A stretch of DNA of 48,891 bases. It comes from CBDUQI01 sp965369325. Its GTDB lineage: Bacteria > Pseudomonadota > Gammaproteobacteria > Steroidobacterales > JBCBZW01. Both the position numbers and the translations under genes were made by a program. Below are positions 16,054 through 24,599 of the stretch, piece by piece. Numbering within the stretch: position 1 is the first letter of the stretch; each line of letters opens with the position of its first letter. The notes beneath the pieces were generated by a model, which saw only the letters and a program-made list of their open reading frames with translations, had not been told where the DNA came from and did not search any database. The DNA lies in assembly GCA_965369325.1 (NCBI GenBank), contig CBDUQI010000014.1, forward strand, positions 1 to 48,891, written 5' to 3'.

Positions 16054-17331
16054 CTACTGCAATGTTACGAGTATTGGAATTTTTCCCCTTCCACTTTTGC
16101 ACGCCCTAAGCGCCTTGCCCAGCACTGCCCCAGAGCTTCGGGCGCTGTCGGTCGCCACCATGGCATGACCAGTGGTCGGCGAACTTACCAGTAAATCCCC
16201 AACGCGGACCGGGCCGTGCGCAGCGTCAACCTTGCAATAGACTTTGCCCATCAATGCAACTGCAGGGCGCGGCGAATCGCCCGGTCGACGGTCCAAGATG
16301 ATACCCGGTCGGTACTTTCCCGCCCCGGATACGACACCCGCAACGCGTCGATCGTACTCGCGGGTCGAAACGGTGAGACGCTCGTCGTCGTCGATCACGA
16401 CCACAGTTCCCGGTGTCGCAAGGCATCCGTCAACCACATTGAACTGTTCGGCGCAATCCGCATTCGCCAAAATGATGTCGCCGCTACCGCCATCGAGTCG
16501 AATGGTCTCTTCGCCGTCACCGTCACGCATTACTAGGCCACCTTCGGTGCCCTCGCCGCCAACGATGACTTGTCCGTAGGCCACCAAAAACGTCGTAACA
16601 CCCTCCTGGTTCTTGATCCCGATCACACCATCGCCCGCGTTAAGGTCAATACTCGGATTGCCGTCAGCGCTCTTGACCCGGATGTTGCCTTCGCCCGCAC
16701 TAAGGTGAATGCGCTCATTATCGAAATCGTCTCGCAGGACGACATCGCCCTCCTCACCGATACCGCCGATGTGCAGGCCTGCGGTACTGGATTTGAAGCG
16801 AAAGAGCGTATCGCCCGTTGCATTCCTGATCCGGATGTCGCCGTCGCCCGCGCTGAGGTGAATGCGCTCGTTATCGGAACCGTCTCGCAGAACCACATCG
16901 CCCTCCTCGCCCTCGCCGCCAATGTGAAGGCCCGCGGTGCTGGACTTGAAACGAAAGAGCGTGTCTCCCTCCGTATTCTTGATTCGAATGTCGCCATCGC
17001 CCGCACTAAGACAGATGCGATCGCCCCCGGAACCATCCTTCAGAATAACCTCACCGTCATTGCCATTGCCTCCTACGTGAACAAGAGCGTTCGCGTCAAT
17101 CCATACGGTATTACCGCCGTCCTGATTCTGAAGTAGTAGGGTGCCAAATTTACCAGCTCCTCCTGCGGAAATATTGGCCAACTTTCCTTCAAGCGCAATC
17201 GTGTCCTCCTCGCCATCGCGTAAAATCAACCTTCCGCTACCACCTACTCCGCCGGCAGCGATACTACTGCTGTCCGCATCTATCGTGACCGTAACGTCTG
17301 TGCCACTTTCAATGAAATTAATTTTTCCCAT
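16054..17331 (-). CDS. Beta-repeat fibre-like protein with a conserved C-terminal domain
   Basis: The 425-aa acidic protein has no signal peptide. Residues 1-290 are short beta-strand repeats rich in Gly/Asp/Ile (ADGN-, GGEGEEGDVVLRDG-type turns), including two nearly identical 51-aa units with the LSAGDGDIRI and TLFRFKSSTAGLHIGG segments. This pattern suggests a stacked beta-solenoid or trimeric tail-fibre-like shaft. From about 300 to the end is a non-repeat domain (RLTVSTREYDRRVAGVVSG, VALMGKVYCKVDA, VRVGDLLVSSPTTGHAM, LGKALRACKSG). I know this C-terminal pattern from other bacterial repeat proteins but cannot name a function. The start is fixed by AAGGAG 6 nt upstream. It is divergent from the ECF/CHAT operon and may be its target. 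Confidence 0.75.
   Translation of the reverse strand: MGKINFIESGTDVTVTIDADSSSIAAGGVGGSGRLILRDGEEDTIALEGKLANISAGGAGKFGTLLLQNQDGGNTVWIDANALVHVGGNGNDGEVILKDGSGGDRICLSAGDGDIRIKNTEGDTLFRFKSSTAGLHIGGEGEEGDVVLRDGSDNERIHLSAGDGDIRIRNATGDTLFRFKSSTAGLHIGGIGEEGDVVLRDDFDNERIHLSAGEGNIRVKSADGNPSIDLNAGDGVIGIKNQEGVTTFLVAYGQVIVGGEGTEGGLVMRDGDGEETIRLDGGSGDIILANADCAEQFNVVDGCLATPGTVVVIDDDERLTVSTREYDRRVAGVVSGAGKYRPGIILDRRPGDSPRPAVALMGKVYCKVDAAHGPVRVGDLLVSSPTTGHAMVATDSARSSGAVLGKALRACKSGRGKIPILVTLQ
16728..17033 (-). repeat. Two 153-bp tandem repeats in the beta-repeat gene
   Basis: Units at 16728-16880 and 16881-17033 each encode 51 residues and are strongly alike in DNA, with more diverged partial copies on both sides. 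The high identity implies recent duplication or gene conversion, so copy number may vary between strains. Confidence 0.85.
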
Positions 17332-17739
17332 CTCTCGCTCCTTTCAATTTTACCTTGTAGATTTCAATTGGCTCCGTGCCGCTCAACACTGCTCATTGGA
17401 CTGTGGTGCGCGCGGAGCAGCTTGGGGGAGTGCATCTAGTTGCTGGTGGCTCGGTCACGGTTTTCCGTCACAGAGCCGCTGTCACTAGGTATGAATGTGG
17501 AACTCGACGGTTTTCCCTCATTTCACTATGGAATAAAGACAAGAAGCGACCGCGCCAATATTCTCATCAGCGTGTGATTACTACGACCAATATTTCGTTG
17601 GGATCTGAGGAACTTTAGGCTGTGCCGTATTTATGATCATACAAGCAACGAGTTTCGACGCGTGTCTGATTCTATATCAGAGCAGATATCGGCCAATAGG
17701 CTAAGATTAGTTTGGGTGACGGAGCAGCGGGGAACGGGT
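17332..17739. promoter_or_regulatory. Divergent control region of the ECF/CHAT and beta-repeat genes
   Basis: This 408-bp AT-richer stretch holds no convincing gene. GGAACTTT at 17609-17616 matches the -35 element of many ECF-sigma promoters and faces the sigma gene; the -10 about 16 bp on (ATGATC) is only a loose match. Two direct repeats, ACGGTTTTCC[G/C]TCA at 17457-17470 and 17507-17520, are 50 bp apart; read on the minus strand each contains GGAAAAC and could be a -35 or operator for the beta-repeat gene. An 80-codon plus-strand frame (17376-17618) has no coding character. Confidence 0.45.
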
Positions 17740-18270
17740 ATGAATGACAACGATCATTTTATCAAACTACGAAATCGCCTCGTCGGTCACGTCATCAGAA
17801 CCTATCGCTTTTCAAAAAATGACGCCGAGGACGTCATCCAGGAAGCGTTTCTGCGTGTAGAAATTACGAAGAACCGTTCGGCTCACGAAAAAAAATTCGA
17901 GTATGCCTACTATGTAAGAGCGGTATATACAGCAGTCGTTCGCCTGATAGACCAGAGACAACGCACCGTGCGAATCGCCGCCGTCGACGTCGAGGAAGTG
18001 GTAGGGCTCGAGGCAGGTTTAGATGCCTCCGGTGGCGCACAACTCAACGAACTTATAGCCGATTACAACGACTGTCTTGATCGCCTAAAGCCGGACTACA
18101 AGGACGCTTTCTACTTACGCACACTTGGGCACAAGTTCAGGGAAATTGGGACGGCACTTCGGTGTCCAGCAGCAACGGCTGACACTTGGAACTATCGCGG
18201 ACGACAACAGATCCGGGAGTGTATGAAGATGAAAGGGCACTCAATCCAAGGCGAAGGAGACGACCGATGA
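17740..18270 (+). CDS. ECF-type RNA polymerase sigma factor
   Basis: The 176-aa protein has two sigma domains. Region 2 at about 5-75 holds a SKNDAEDVIQEAFLRV segment matching the conserved DAEDLVQETFLR block of sigma region 2.2. Region 4 at about 115-165 holds LKPDYKDAFYLRTLG, then REIGTALRCPAATADTWNYRGR, the usual helix-turn-helix. It has no regions 1.1 or 3, as expected for the ECF group. The ATG at 17740 is preferred over the frame's first start at 17662 because the sigma fold begins there and a purine-rich site precedes it. It overlaps the anti-sigma gene by 4 bp, the usual sigma/anti-sigma coupling. It probably directs its own operon and perhaps the divergent beta-repeat gene. Confidence 0.88.
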   Translation: MNDNDHFIKLRNRLVGHVIRTYRFSKNDAEDVIQEAFLRVEITKNRSAHEKKFEYAYYVRAVYTAVVRLIDQRQRTVRIAAVDVEEVVGLEAGLDASGGAQLNELIADYNDCLDRLKPDYKDAFYLRTLGHKFREIGTALRCPAATADTWNYRGRQQIRECMKMKGHSIQGEGDDR

Positions 18271-18908
18271 ATATCGACAGTATTGATGAGCTTATTCACT
18301 TGAGCGCCAAATCGACCGCACCAACGCCAGAGTGCATTGAACCGGAATCTCTTTGGGAGGCGGCTGCAGGTAACTTGTCCCCGGCGGCGACTCGCCAGCT
18401 GTTACAGCACGCGATCGGTTGTGGGCGATGCACTAAGGCATGGCAGCTTGCCCGTTCACTCCAACAAGACACTCGTGTATCAACCGCTGATGTCAATGCG
18501 ATGGCTTGGCACAAGGTCAGTCGGTGGGTGATGGCGGCAGCGGCAACTCTAGCATCAGTCGCGGTGGTTTCATTGTATGTACTGCCCGGCGGGCCGACGA
18601 ACACCCAATGGCGAGGCGCAGCCCAACAGATCGTTAGCCCCTTGACGAGCGGTGCTTTGCCGAGGGAAGCGTTTGTCCTTCGCTGGTCAAACGCGGGAGA
18701 GGGCGCGCTGTACACCTTGAGGGTGTCTACCGAGGAGTTTCAAATCATTGAAGTGGTTCAAGGGCTGGAGGAGACGGAGTTTCGTGTGCCGCCCAACAAG
18801 CTATTGAATGTGCCGATAGGTACACGAATGTTGTGGCAAGTGGATGTTTTTTTTCCGACAGGTCATCAGGTGTCTTCCGAGGCATTTGACGTGAGCTTGT
18901 TGGACTAA
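18267..18908 (+). CDS. Membrane-bound anti-sigma factor with zinc motif and periplasmic beta-sandwich
   Basis: The 213-aa protein has a cytoplasmic N-terminal part with the zinc anti-sigma signature H48-x3-C52-x2-C55 (HAIGCGRC). A single membrane helix follows at about 87-107, then a roughly 105-residue periplasmic domain with alternating strands (FVLRWSNAG, LYTLRVS, MLWQVDVFF) resembling a fibronectin-III-like sandwich. Anti-sigmas of this class hold the ECF sigma until the membrane protein is cleaved or changes shape. Start and coupling are fixed by the ATGA overlap with the sigma gene and an AAGGAG site 7 nt upstream. The periplasmic domain would be the sensor. The call is inferred from architecture and position, not from whole-protein homology. 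Confidence 0.82.
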   Translation: MNIDSIDELIHLSAKSTAPTPECIEPESLWEAAAGNLSPAATRQLLQHAIGCGRCTKAWQLARSLQQDTRVSTADVNAMAWHKVSRWVMAAAATLASVAVVSLYVLPGGPTNTQWRGAAQQIVSPLTSGALPREAFVLRWSNAGEGALYTLRVSTEEFQIIEVVQGLEETEFRVPPNKLLNVPIGTRMLWQVDVFFPTGHQVSSEAFDVSLLD

Positions 18909-18934
18909 CCGTTAAAAGTCTGAGGAGAGTACTC

Positions 18935-19252
18935 ATGAAACGTGAACAGACAGTGACCATTGACGACACCACGGTGTCCGTGGGAGTGGAAGACAGTAAG
19001 CTTGGTAAGGAGTTGTCGCTCGACATTAGGATAAACCAACGTAGGCCGCTACACATAGAGGTGCCCATTGCGGTGTCCGCGAACGGCGACCTGTCGTTCG
19101 ACCCTGCACAGGACGTTCGCATCGATGACAGGGTTTTGGGCTGCAACCGAGGTCCGGACTGTCCCCCAGTCGAACTACCGGACAACGCAGACCAACCAGA
19201 CCTCGGTGTGGTCGACGATAGCGACACACCGCAACGCAAGGGGTCAGATTGA
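18935..19252 (+). CDS. Small acidic protein of the ECF/CHAT operon, unknown function
   Basis: The 105-aa protein lies between the anti-sigma and CHAT genes, with a strong GAGGAG site before its ATG and a stop 4 bp before the CHAT start. It is acidic and soluble. Residues 1-60 alternate like beta strands (TVTIDDTTVSVGVED, LSLDIRINQRR, LHIEVPIAV). The C-terminal third (from about 70) is disordered-looking, rich in Asp/Pro, with a CNRGPDC pair at about 70-76. No signal peptide or known domain is visible. The position suggests a partner or substrate of the CHAT protease or a carrier of the operon's signal; that is inference only. Confidence 0.7.
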   Translation: MKREQTVTIDDTTVSVGVEDSKLGKELSLDIRINQRRPLHIEVPIAVSANGDLSFDPAQDVRIDDRVLGCNRGPDCPPVELPDNADQPDLGVVDDSDTPQRKGSD

Positions 19253-19256
19253 TACC

Positions 19257-22121
19257 ATGCCACCCTATGGACGTCCGCCCATAGCAGCGTCGGCCGTTGC
19301 GACGGCAGGCCTTGGATGCCGGTGGTTTCCGAGACTACTAATCGGCGTAGTGGCGCTCGTTACCGAGACAACACTTGCGGGACCTACTAGTAGCAAGCAG
19401 TTGATGGAGTGCGAGGATCAGATCGAGCAGAACCCACTAAATGACGAAGCATTCGAATGCCACTATAGCGTTGCCCAATCCGATGTGGGGATAAGCGAAG
19501 AAGCCTACGCAAGTTTACTAAGGCTGGTGAGCGATAGCCCGACCCAAAACGCATGGGCCGAACGGCAACTGGGGCGTATCGCGTATCTCGCGCGACAGCC
19601 GCGGACAGCGCAAGCGCATTTTCACACAGCATCCGTTCTGTTCGTCAAGCAGAATGAATTCCGGCGTGCGGCTCGGGCTAAACTCAATCTAAATTGGGCA
19701 TTGGCTGATCAAGGACGATTGGGAGCAGCATCGGTGTCGGCGCAGGCTGCGAAAGCGATTGTGCACATGTCGGGCCATGAAGAGCTCGACATAGAACTGC
19801 AGTTGCAATTGGTATTTTTGGACCGTAACAGGGGGATTCGCCTGGGAGCAGCCTATACTACCCTTCATGCGTTGGAAGACAGAGTGCTCAATACAACTAA
19901 CGAGTACCTGGAGGGGCTGTTCTACGATACGCTTGCGCCCCTAGCTTATGAGCTTGGTCTGATCGAAAAGGCGTTTGAGATTGAACGCAAACGTGCCGTA
20001 CTATCTCACGCCAATGGCAACGCGGCCGACAAAGCAAGATCATCGCTCAACTCAGCTCGGCAGCTTCTGCAGACCAAACCAATAGACAACCCGGATGATC
20101 AAGCGATCGAGGCATTCACCGCATCACTAGAGGCTGCTCAGGCTGCGGGGCACGTTCACTTCCAAGCCCAGAGCCTGTATTACCTAGGCCGGTTAATTCG
20201 CGGCACAGAGGGACGCCGGTTGCTGGAGAAATGCTTGGCGCTCACCGAAAGTGAGCAGTATGCCAAGCGCCGAGTACATTGCCTGAACGCGCTGGGGGAA
20301 CTGGAGGCGACAGATAACCCGGCACGGGCCGTCGACTTGATTGAGAGCGCCAAACTGCTCGCGATGCGCTCGGAGTCTCCGTACACGACGCTGTATGGAT
20401 GGCGTCACTATCTGCACGTGGTATGGACGGTCGAACCCGTCACGACCGCGATCGAAAAATCTATACAGTACCTGGAGGAAATCGAACGGCTACGTCAAAG
20501 ACAAGGAACAGACTTCGCTCGGCAGGGCGTGTCGGCAAGTTGGGCCAGCGCCTGGTACTGGCTGTCAGGACGTATACTGGAAGCGGCGAGTGCCGAGGAT
20601 CGAGCGTTAGCTGACCGGGCGTTAGTCGTTGCCGCATTCTCAAGTATCGAGAAGTTTCGTGCTCGCCAGTTGCGCGAACAAATGGCTCGCTCGAAGGCGA
20701 TCACACTCCCTCGCACTGAGTTGGAGCTATCCAGGCAAGTCCAGAGCATCAACAAAACCTTGATGGAGGACGCAACGCTCACTCAACACGAGCGCCAGGC
20801 ACTGCTAGAGCAGTCGGTGACGACGCAACTAGTCGAAACACCCAACACATCTGCCAAGGGCTCCACAACGGCAAATGAGAGACCGTGGACTAGCGCCGTC
20901 GCATTGCCAGACATCGAGAAGGCACTGGCGCCCAACGAAGCGTTGATCTCGTATCAACTTGCGGAATGGAACGATACTTTCGGAATGTTCGCAGGTGGGA
21001 GCTGGTTGTGGGTGACCACCACCGACGGCACCCGTGTATATCGAATTCCGCCGCGCACTGAGGTGGAACACATGGTTTCGATGTTTCGTGGCGTCCTCAA
21101 ACGTCGCGACGGCACCGAGACCGACAGCGGCCATTTCGTATACAAAGCGCTACTTGAACCGGGCCTGTCCGAGCTGCCCGATGAGATTGACACACTCGTG
21201 ATCGTCCCCGATCGTGAGCTATACGAACTGCCGTTCGCTGCACTGGTTGACGAAGGAGGAACCGAAGTTGCGCGGGACTACAAATTATCTATCGTGCCTT
21301 CGGCATCTCTGTGGCATTTTTGGCGCACGCACAAAAAGCCCGCGCAGACTGGCCAAGTTTTCGCCGTCGCAGATCCACTACTGAATACGACAATCGAGAC
21401 GGTCGCACAGGAGCGCGGCTGGTCTGGCGACGCCACCCAACTTGGGCGCCTGCCCTACGCCCGTCGCGAAGCCCAAAAGGTCGTTAGTCAATTTGGCGGC
21501 GCTTTTGTGGTGGGTTCGGCGGCCACAGAGCACTTGATTAAAAACACCAATTTTGAGCCGTATAGAGTCATCCATTTCGCCGCACATGGGGTCGTGGATG
21601 AGCGACATCCTGAATGGTCAGCCATCATTCTCGGGCCGGGGAGCAAGGATGAAGACGGGCTTTTGCAACCGCGTGATGTCGAGCAACTGAGTGACTTGGA
21701 TGATAAAGTTGTCGTGCTGTCCGCCTGTCGCAGTGCCAACGGTGCGCCGATCGATGGAGAAGGTGTCGTTGGCTTAGCCCATGCGTTTCACAAACAGGGG
21801 GCCGCCGCAGTGGTGGGTGGGTTGTGGCCGCTGGGCGACAAGCCCACAGAAGCGTTCTTCGACCAGTTTTACGCTCATTTATCCCGCGGTCGTAACCTCG
21901 GGCAAGCCATCCAGCATGCACAAGTATGGGCGCTCAGGCGTGGGTTCCCAGCGAGAGATTGGAGTGGGATCGTCGTGATCGGCGATGCCTCAGTCATCCC
22001 GTTTCCACATCCTGGCCGGGCCTATTTTTCGCTACACGGGGTCGTCTCAGTGACGTTGCTCACGCTGATGTCCGGTATATGGCTGCTGTGCACATCGCGC
22101 TATCGCCGCCGAACCGCGTAG
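19257..22121 (+). CDS. TPR-CHAT caspase-like protease with N- and C-terminal membrane segments
   Basis: The 954-aa protein has an N-terminal signal or anchor (about 24-41), a long helical TPR-like region (about 60-530), a linker, and a C-terminal CHAT domain. The CHAT dyad is intact: His777 in FAAHG and Cys824 in VVLSACRS, with the family's GEGVVGLAHAF and VGGLWPLGD segments after it. A last membrane helix at about 928-945 is followed by a basic tail (RYRRR). By the positive-inside rule the TPR and CHAT domains face the periplasm. CHAT proteases are caspase/separase relatives that cleave specific partners. The ATG at 19257 follows the small gene by 4 bp. With the anti-sigma factor on the same membrane face, a signal-cleavage role is plausible. 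Confidence 0.9.
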   Translation: MPPYGRPPIAASAVATAGLGCRWFPRLLIGVVALVTETTLAGPTSSKQLMECEDQIEQNPLNDEAFECHYSVAQSDVGISEEAYASLLRLVSDSPTQNAWAERQLGRIAYLARQPRTAQAHFHTASVLFVKQNEFRRAARAKLNLNWALADQGRLGAASVSAQAAKAIVHMSGHEELDIELQLQLVFLDRNRGIRLGAAYTTLHALEDRVLNTTNEYLEGLFYDTLAPLAYELGLIEKAFEIERKRAVLSHANGNAADKARSSLNSARQLLQTKPIDNPDDQAIEAFTASLEAAQAAGHVHFQAQSLYYLGRLIRGTEGRRLLEKCLALTESEQYAKRRVHCLNALGELEATDNPARAVDLIESAKLLAMRSESPYTTLYGWRHYLHVVWTVEPVTTAIEKSIQYLEEIERLRQRQGTDFARQGVSASWASAWYWLSGRILEAASAEDRALADRALVVAAFSSIEKFRARQLREQMARSKAITLPRTELELSRQVQSINKTLMEDATLTQHERQALLEQSVTTQLVETPNTSAKGSTTANERPWTSAVALPDIEKALAPNEALISYQLAEWNDTFGMFAGGSWLWVTTTDGTRVYRIPPRTEVEHMVSMFRGVLKRRDGTETDSGHFVYKALLEPGLSELPDEIDTLVIVPDRELYELPFAALVDEGGTEVARDYKLSIVPSASLWHFWRTHKKPAQTGQVFAVADPLLNTTIETVAQERGWSGDATQLGRLPYARREAQKVVSQFGGAFVVGSAATEHLIKNTNFEPYRVIHFAAHGVVDERHPEWSAIILGPGSKDEDGLLQPRDVEQLSDLDDKVVVLSACRSANGAPIDGEGVVGLAHAFHKQGAAAVVGGLWPLGDKPTEAFFDQFYAHLSRGRNLGQAIQHAQVWALRRGFPARDWSGIVVIGDASVIPFPHPGRAYFSLHGVVSVTLLTLMSGIWLLCTSRYRRRTA

Positions 22122-22196
22122 CAAGCAGCCGATTCGGCGCCATTGGCACAGAGTTTGTCTCGTCCCCAAAGCTGGCTTTCGAGCCTGGGCGTGCGC

Positions 22197-23267
22197 CTAA
22201 CTCTCGCCGAATACTGCGCGTAAGGCGGGTGTTGATCGGCGAGTGGGGTCCTGGCGAATGATCTGTTCGTTCTCTCCAACATAGTGGAACACGGCCTCCA
22301 TCACCTTGGTGGTGACAAAATTAGACAGATCGCCGTCGATCGTAGGTACAAACGGTAGCGCGCCGTAGACACCCATCGCCTGATCGTAGGTATCCAGGGC
22401 CCCCACCTCGGCCAACCGTGCCTCGATCACCGGCTTAAGCTCGCTGACGATGCGGTTGCGCATGCGGTTTTGCAGATGATCGGTGGCGGCCGTCTGCGAG
22501 CCGGCCAGTAGCCGCTCGGGGGTGGCAGCCGGCATCTCGTTGATGGCCTTGTGGAACACCTGGCCGGTGTAGTTGGCCGTGAGCTCAGCCGCTTCGTTCA
22601 TCTGCGACTGCAACGCATCCATCAGCGTTGCCATGCCCACACTCTTGAGCACGTTGCGTACAGCCTCAAGCTTGCGCGGCAGGCGGATACGTACCGCTTC
22701 ATCGTCCTTATAGCCGCCAGGCGTGCCCAGACGCGCAACGGCCGCATCCGTCCCCAGACGCAGCGCATCACGCATGCCGGTCATGACCTCGGCATTGTCC
22801 GGGGCACCGCCAATGGCACTGCGCACGCGTCCAATCCAACTCTGAGCGGGAACATTCTCGCTCACCTCCTGCTCAATCGGGGTCGAGACGGCTGGCGCCG
22901 GGGTCGCAGCCGCCACGGGGGCAGCGCGCGCGGGCTCGGGTTGGCGCGGGGCCGGCGCCTGACTGCGCGGCGGCGCGGATCGCGCCGCGCCGACCAGACG
23001 GGCGGAGTTAGTGGAACGGGCGGCGCCCAGCTCAGCACTGAGTTGCAGCGATACCCGCTCGCCGGACATGCCGTAGGGTAACAGGCGGGTGCTGCTGGTC
23101 GGCGCAATATCGGGCACCGACGTGGCCACTTGAACCGGGGCTGGGCGCGCAAGCAGGGCGCTTTCCAGCTTGGCCATACGACTGCTCAGCCCAAAGTACG
23201 CCATGGCCGCCAAAGCCAGGATCAAACTATTGATCACAAGCGCAGTTAGGCTGGTCATCCGGTCCAT
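22197..23267 (-). CDS. DUF4197 family protein with N-terminal membrane anchor
   Basis: The 356-aa protein has an N-terminal membrane helix (about 7-27), a Pro/Ala-rich linker (about 95-140) and a C-terminal DUF4197 domain (about 155-335). The family pattern is visible: GMRDALRLGTDAAVARLG, then VRIRLPRKLEAV, MNEAAELT, LLAGSQTAATDHLQ and a C-terminal YVGENEQIIRQDP. DUF4197 proteins are usually short lipoproteins or exported proteins of unknown role; the long linker and uncleaved anchor here are unusual. A GAGGA site precedes the ATG. GC and codon use return to the genome's high level, so the island ends between 22121 and 22197. Confidence 0.85.
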   Translation of the reverse strand: MDRMTSLTALVINSLILALAAMAYFGLSSRMAKLESALLARPAPVQVATSVPDIAPTSSTRLLPYGMSGERVSLQLSAELGAARSTNSARLVGAARSAPPRSQAPAPRQPEPARAAPVAAATPAPAVSTPIEQEVSENVPAQSWIGRVRSAIGGAPDNAEVMTGMRDALRLGTDAAVARLGTPGGYKDDEAVRIRLPRKLEAVRNVLKSVGMATLMDALQSQMNEAAELTANYTGQVFHKAINEMPAATPERLLAGSQTAATDHLQNRMRNRIVSELKPVIEARLAEVGALDTYDQAMGVYGALPFVPTIDGDLSNFVTTKVMEAVFHYVGENEQIIRQDPTRRSTPALRAVFGES

Positions 23268-23522
23268 ACAGTCCTCAATATTCTTATATTCCGCAGCTCA
23301 ATTATAAACGAACTCTTGCGTAGCAGTCTGGATTTTGTATGCTTAGCAAACGCTTACGCGCAGATAAGCGGCTGTAAAAGCGACATAATTACTGCCGGTT
23401 TGGGTCTGGATGGGCCCCGGCGAGAATAAAGGCATGATGATTTCTAGCAACAACACACCCGTAGCGAGTTGTGAGCACCGGCTTATGCTTCACGTTCCAA
23501 CCACACCACAGAGCAATCGTTA

Positions 23523-24599
23523 ATGGCACGCTGGCTTCCGATCGCCGCTGGATTGCTCGGCATATTGCTGCTGGCTTCACTGTTCCAGTGGGACACGGCC
23601 CCGCAGGCAGCCAATGGCGTGCCGGGGACGGGCACCGTAACGCCCTATCCCGCCACCACCGCGTTTCCAGTCAACGCACAGGCGCCGCTGCAACTGCGGG
23701 TGGCGCGCACGCTCGAGGTTGACCCGGCGGATCTGCCGCTGCCTGGCACCGAGCGAGTCAAGCGCTCTCCCCCGCCATTTAGCGCAGATGGGCGTATGGT
23801 ACGCCCACCGCGGGCCGCGCTGGCGAGCACGCCCACAGCCAGCAGCGGTCTGATCGATGTGCTGATGCTGTGCGCGGCGGCGCTGGCCATGCTGCTGGTC
23901 ACCGGTGCCGCCTACCGGCTCGGCGGACGCATGTTTACCTCTACCGCAGTCACCCAGCAGGCCATCTTGCGCAACTCGGGCGCGGGGATCGCGCTGGCCG
24001 AAGCGGAGGATGAACTGGCGGGTACCCGCCGCCGGCTGCGCAACAGCGAGGCCAGGGTGAAGTCACTGGAGACCTTGCTGGAGGAGGTCAAAGAGGCCGC
24101 GCCTAGTGACTCTCCCGATGCGCAGGCAGCGCTGCAACAGGCCGAGAGCCGACTGGCTGAGATGACCGAGCACTCGGGCGCGGCCAATGAGGACATGCGG
24201 GCGCTGAAATCGCAACTGGCCAACATGCTCACCAACGAGGAACGCTTGAAAGATGAGCTTGATGCCATCCGCAACGCACCAGCGCCAGCCGATGCCGACG
24301 CGCTTAAACTGCAAAAGGAAGTGGGCCGGCTGGACCGCGAACTATCCGATTGGCAGGAGCTGTGGCGTGAGGCCGAGCCGCGGCTGGCAAGGCAGCAAAA
24401 GGCGATCAGTCAACTAGAGATGGAGCTGGAAGCCTCCAGCGATACCATTCGCGGCTTGCGACGGCACATCGCTACGGTGCATGGGCGCTTGCACAAATCG
24501 CCTGAGAGCACCCGTCGGGAGTTGGGAATCACTACCCAGCAAGAATTTTCTGACGACGATGTTGATGCGTGGATAGACAAACTCAACCCCGATAAATAA
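23523..24599 (+). CDS. Membrane-anchored coiled-coil protein, unknown function
   Basis: The 358-aa protein has an N-terminal hydrophobic helix (about 5-20), a Pro-rich loop of roughly 85 residues, a second membrane helix (about 112-132, LIDVLMLCAAALAMLLVTG) and a long coiled coil (about 155-325) rich in Glu/Arg/Leu heptads, ending in a short acidic DDDVDAWIDKLNP tail. This puts the loop in the periplasm and the coiled coil in the cytoplasm. The layout is common in scaffolding or division-related proteins, but I recognise no family. It is divergent from the DUF4197 gene across about 255 bp and convergent with the metallophosphoesterase. Confidence 0.7.
   Translation: MARWLPIAAGLLGILLLASLFQWDTAPQAANGVPGTGTVTPYPATTAFPVNAQAPLQLRVARTLEVDPADLPLPGTERVKRSPPPFSADGRMVRPPRAALASTPTASSGLIDVLMLCAAALAMLLVTGAAYRLGGRMFTSTAVTQQAILRNSGAGIALAEAEDELAGTRRRLRNSEARVKSLETLLEEVKEAAPSDSPDAQAALQQAESRLAEMTEHSGAANEDMRALKSQLANMLTNEERLKDELDAIRNAPAPADADALKLQKEVGRLDRELSDWQELWREAEPRLARQQKAISQLEMELEASSDTIRGLRRHIATVHGRLHKSPESTRRELGITTQQEFSDDDVDAWIDKLNPDK

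Noticed and set aside
17376..17618. 80-codon plus-strand ORF in the divergent control region
   Set aside because: It has no ribosome site, no GC3 bias and a composition unlike nearby proteins; the region is better explained as promoter DNA.
13527..22196. Prophage or integrative element
   Set aside because: No integrase, transposase, capsid, terminase, tRNA or flanking repeat was found; the fibre-like protein alone is not enough.
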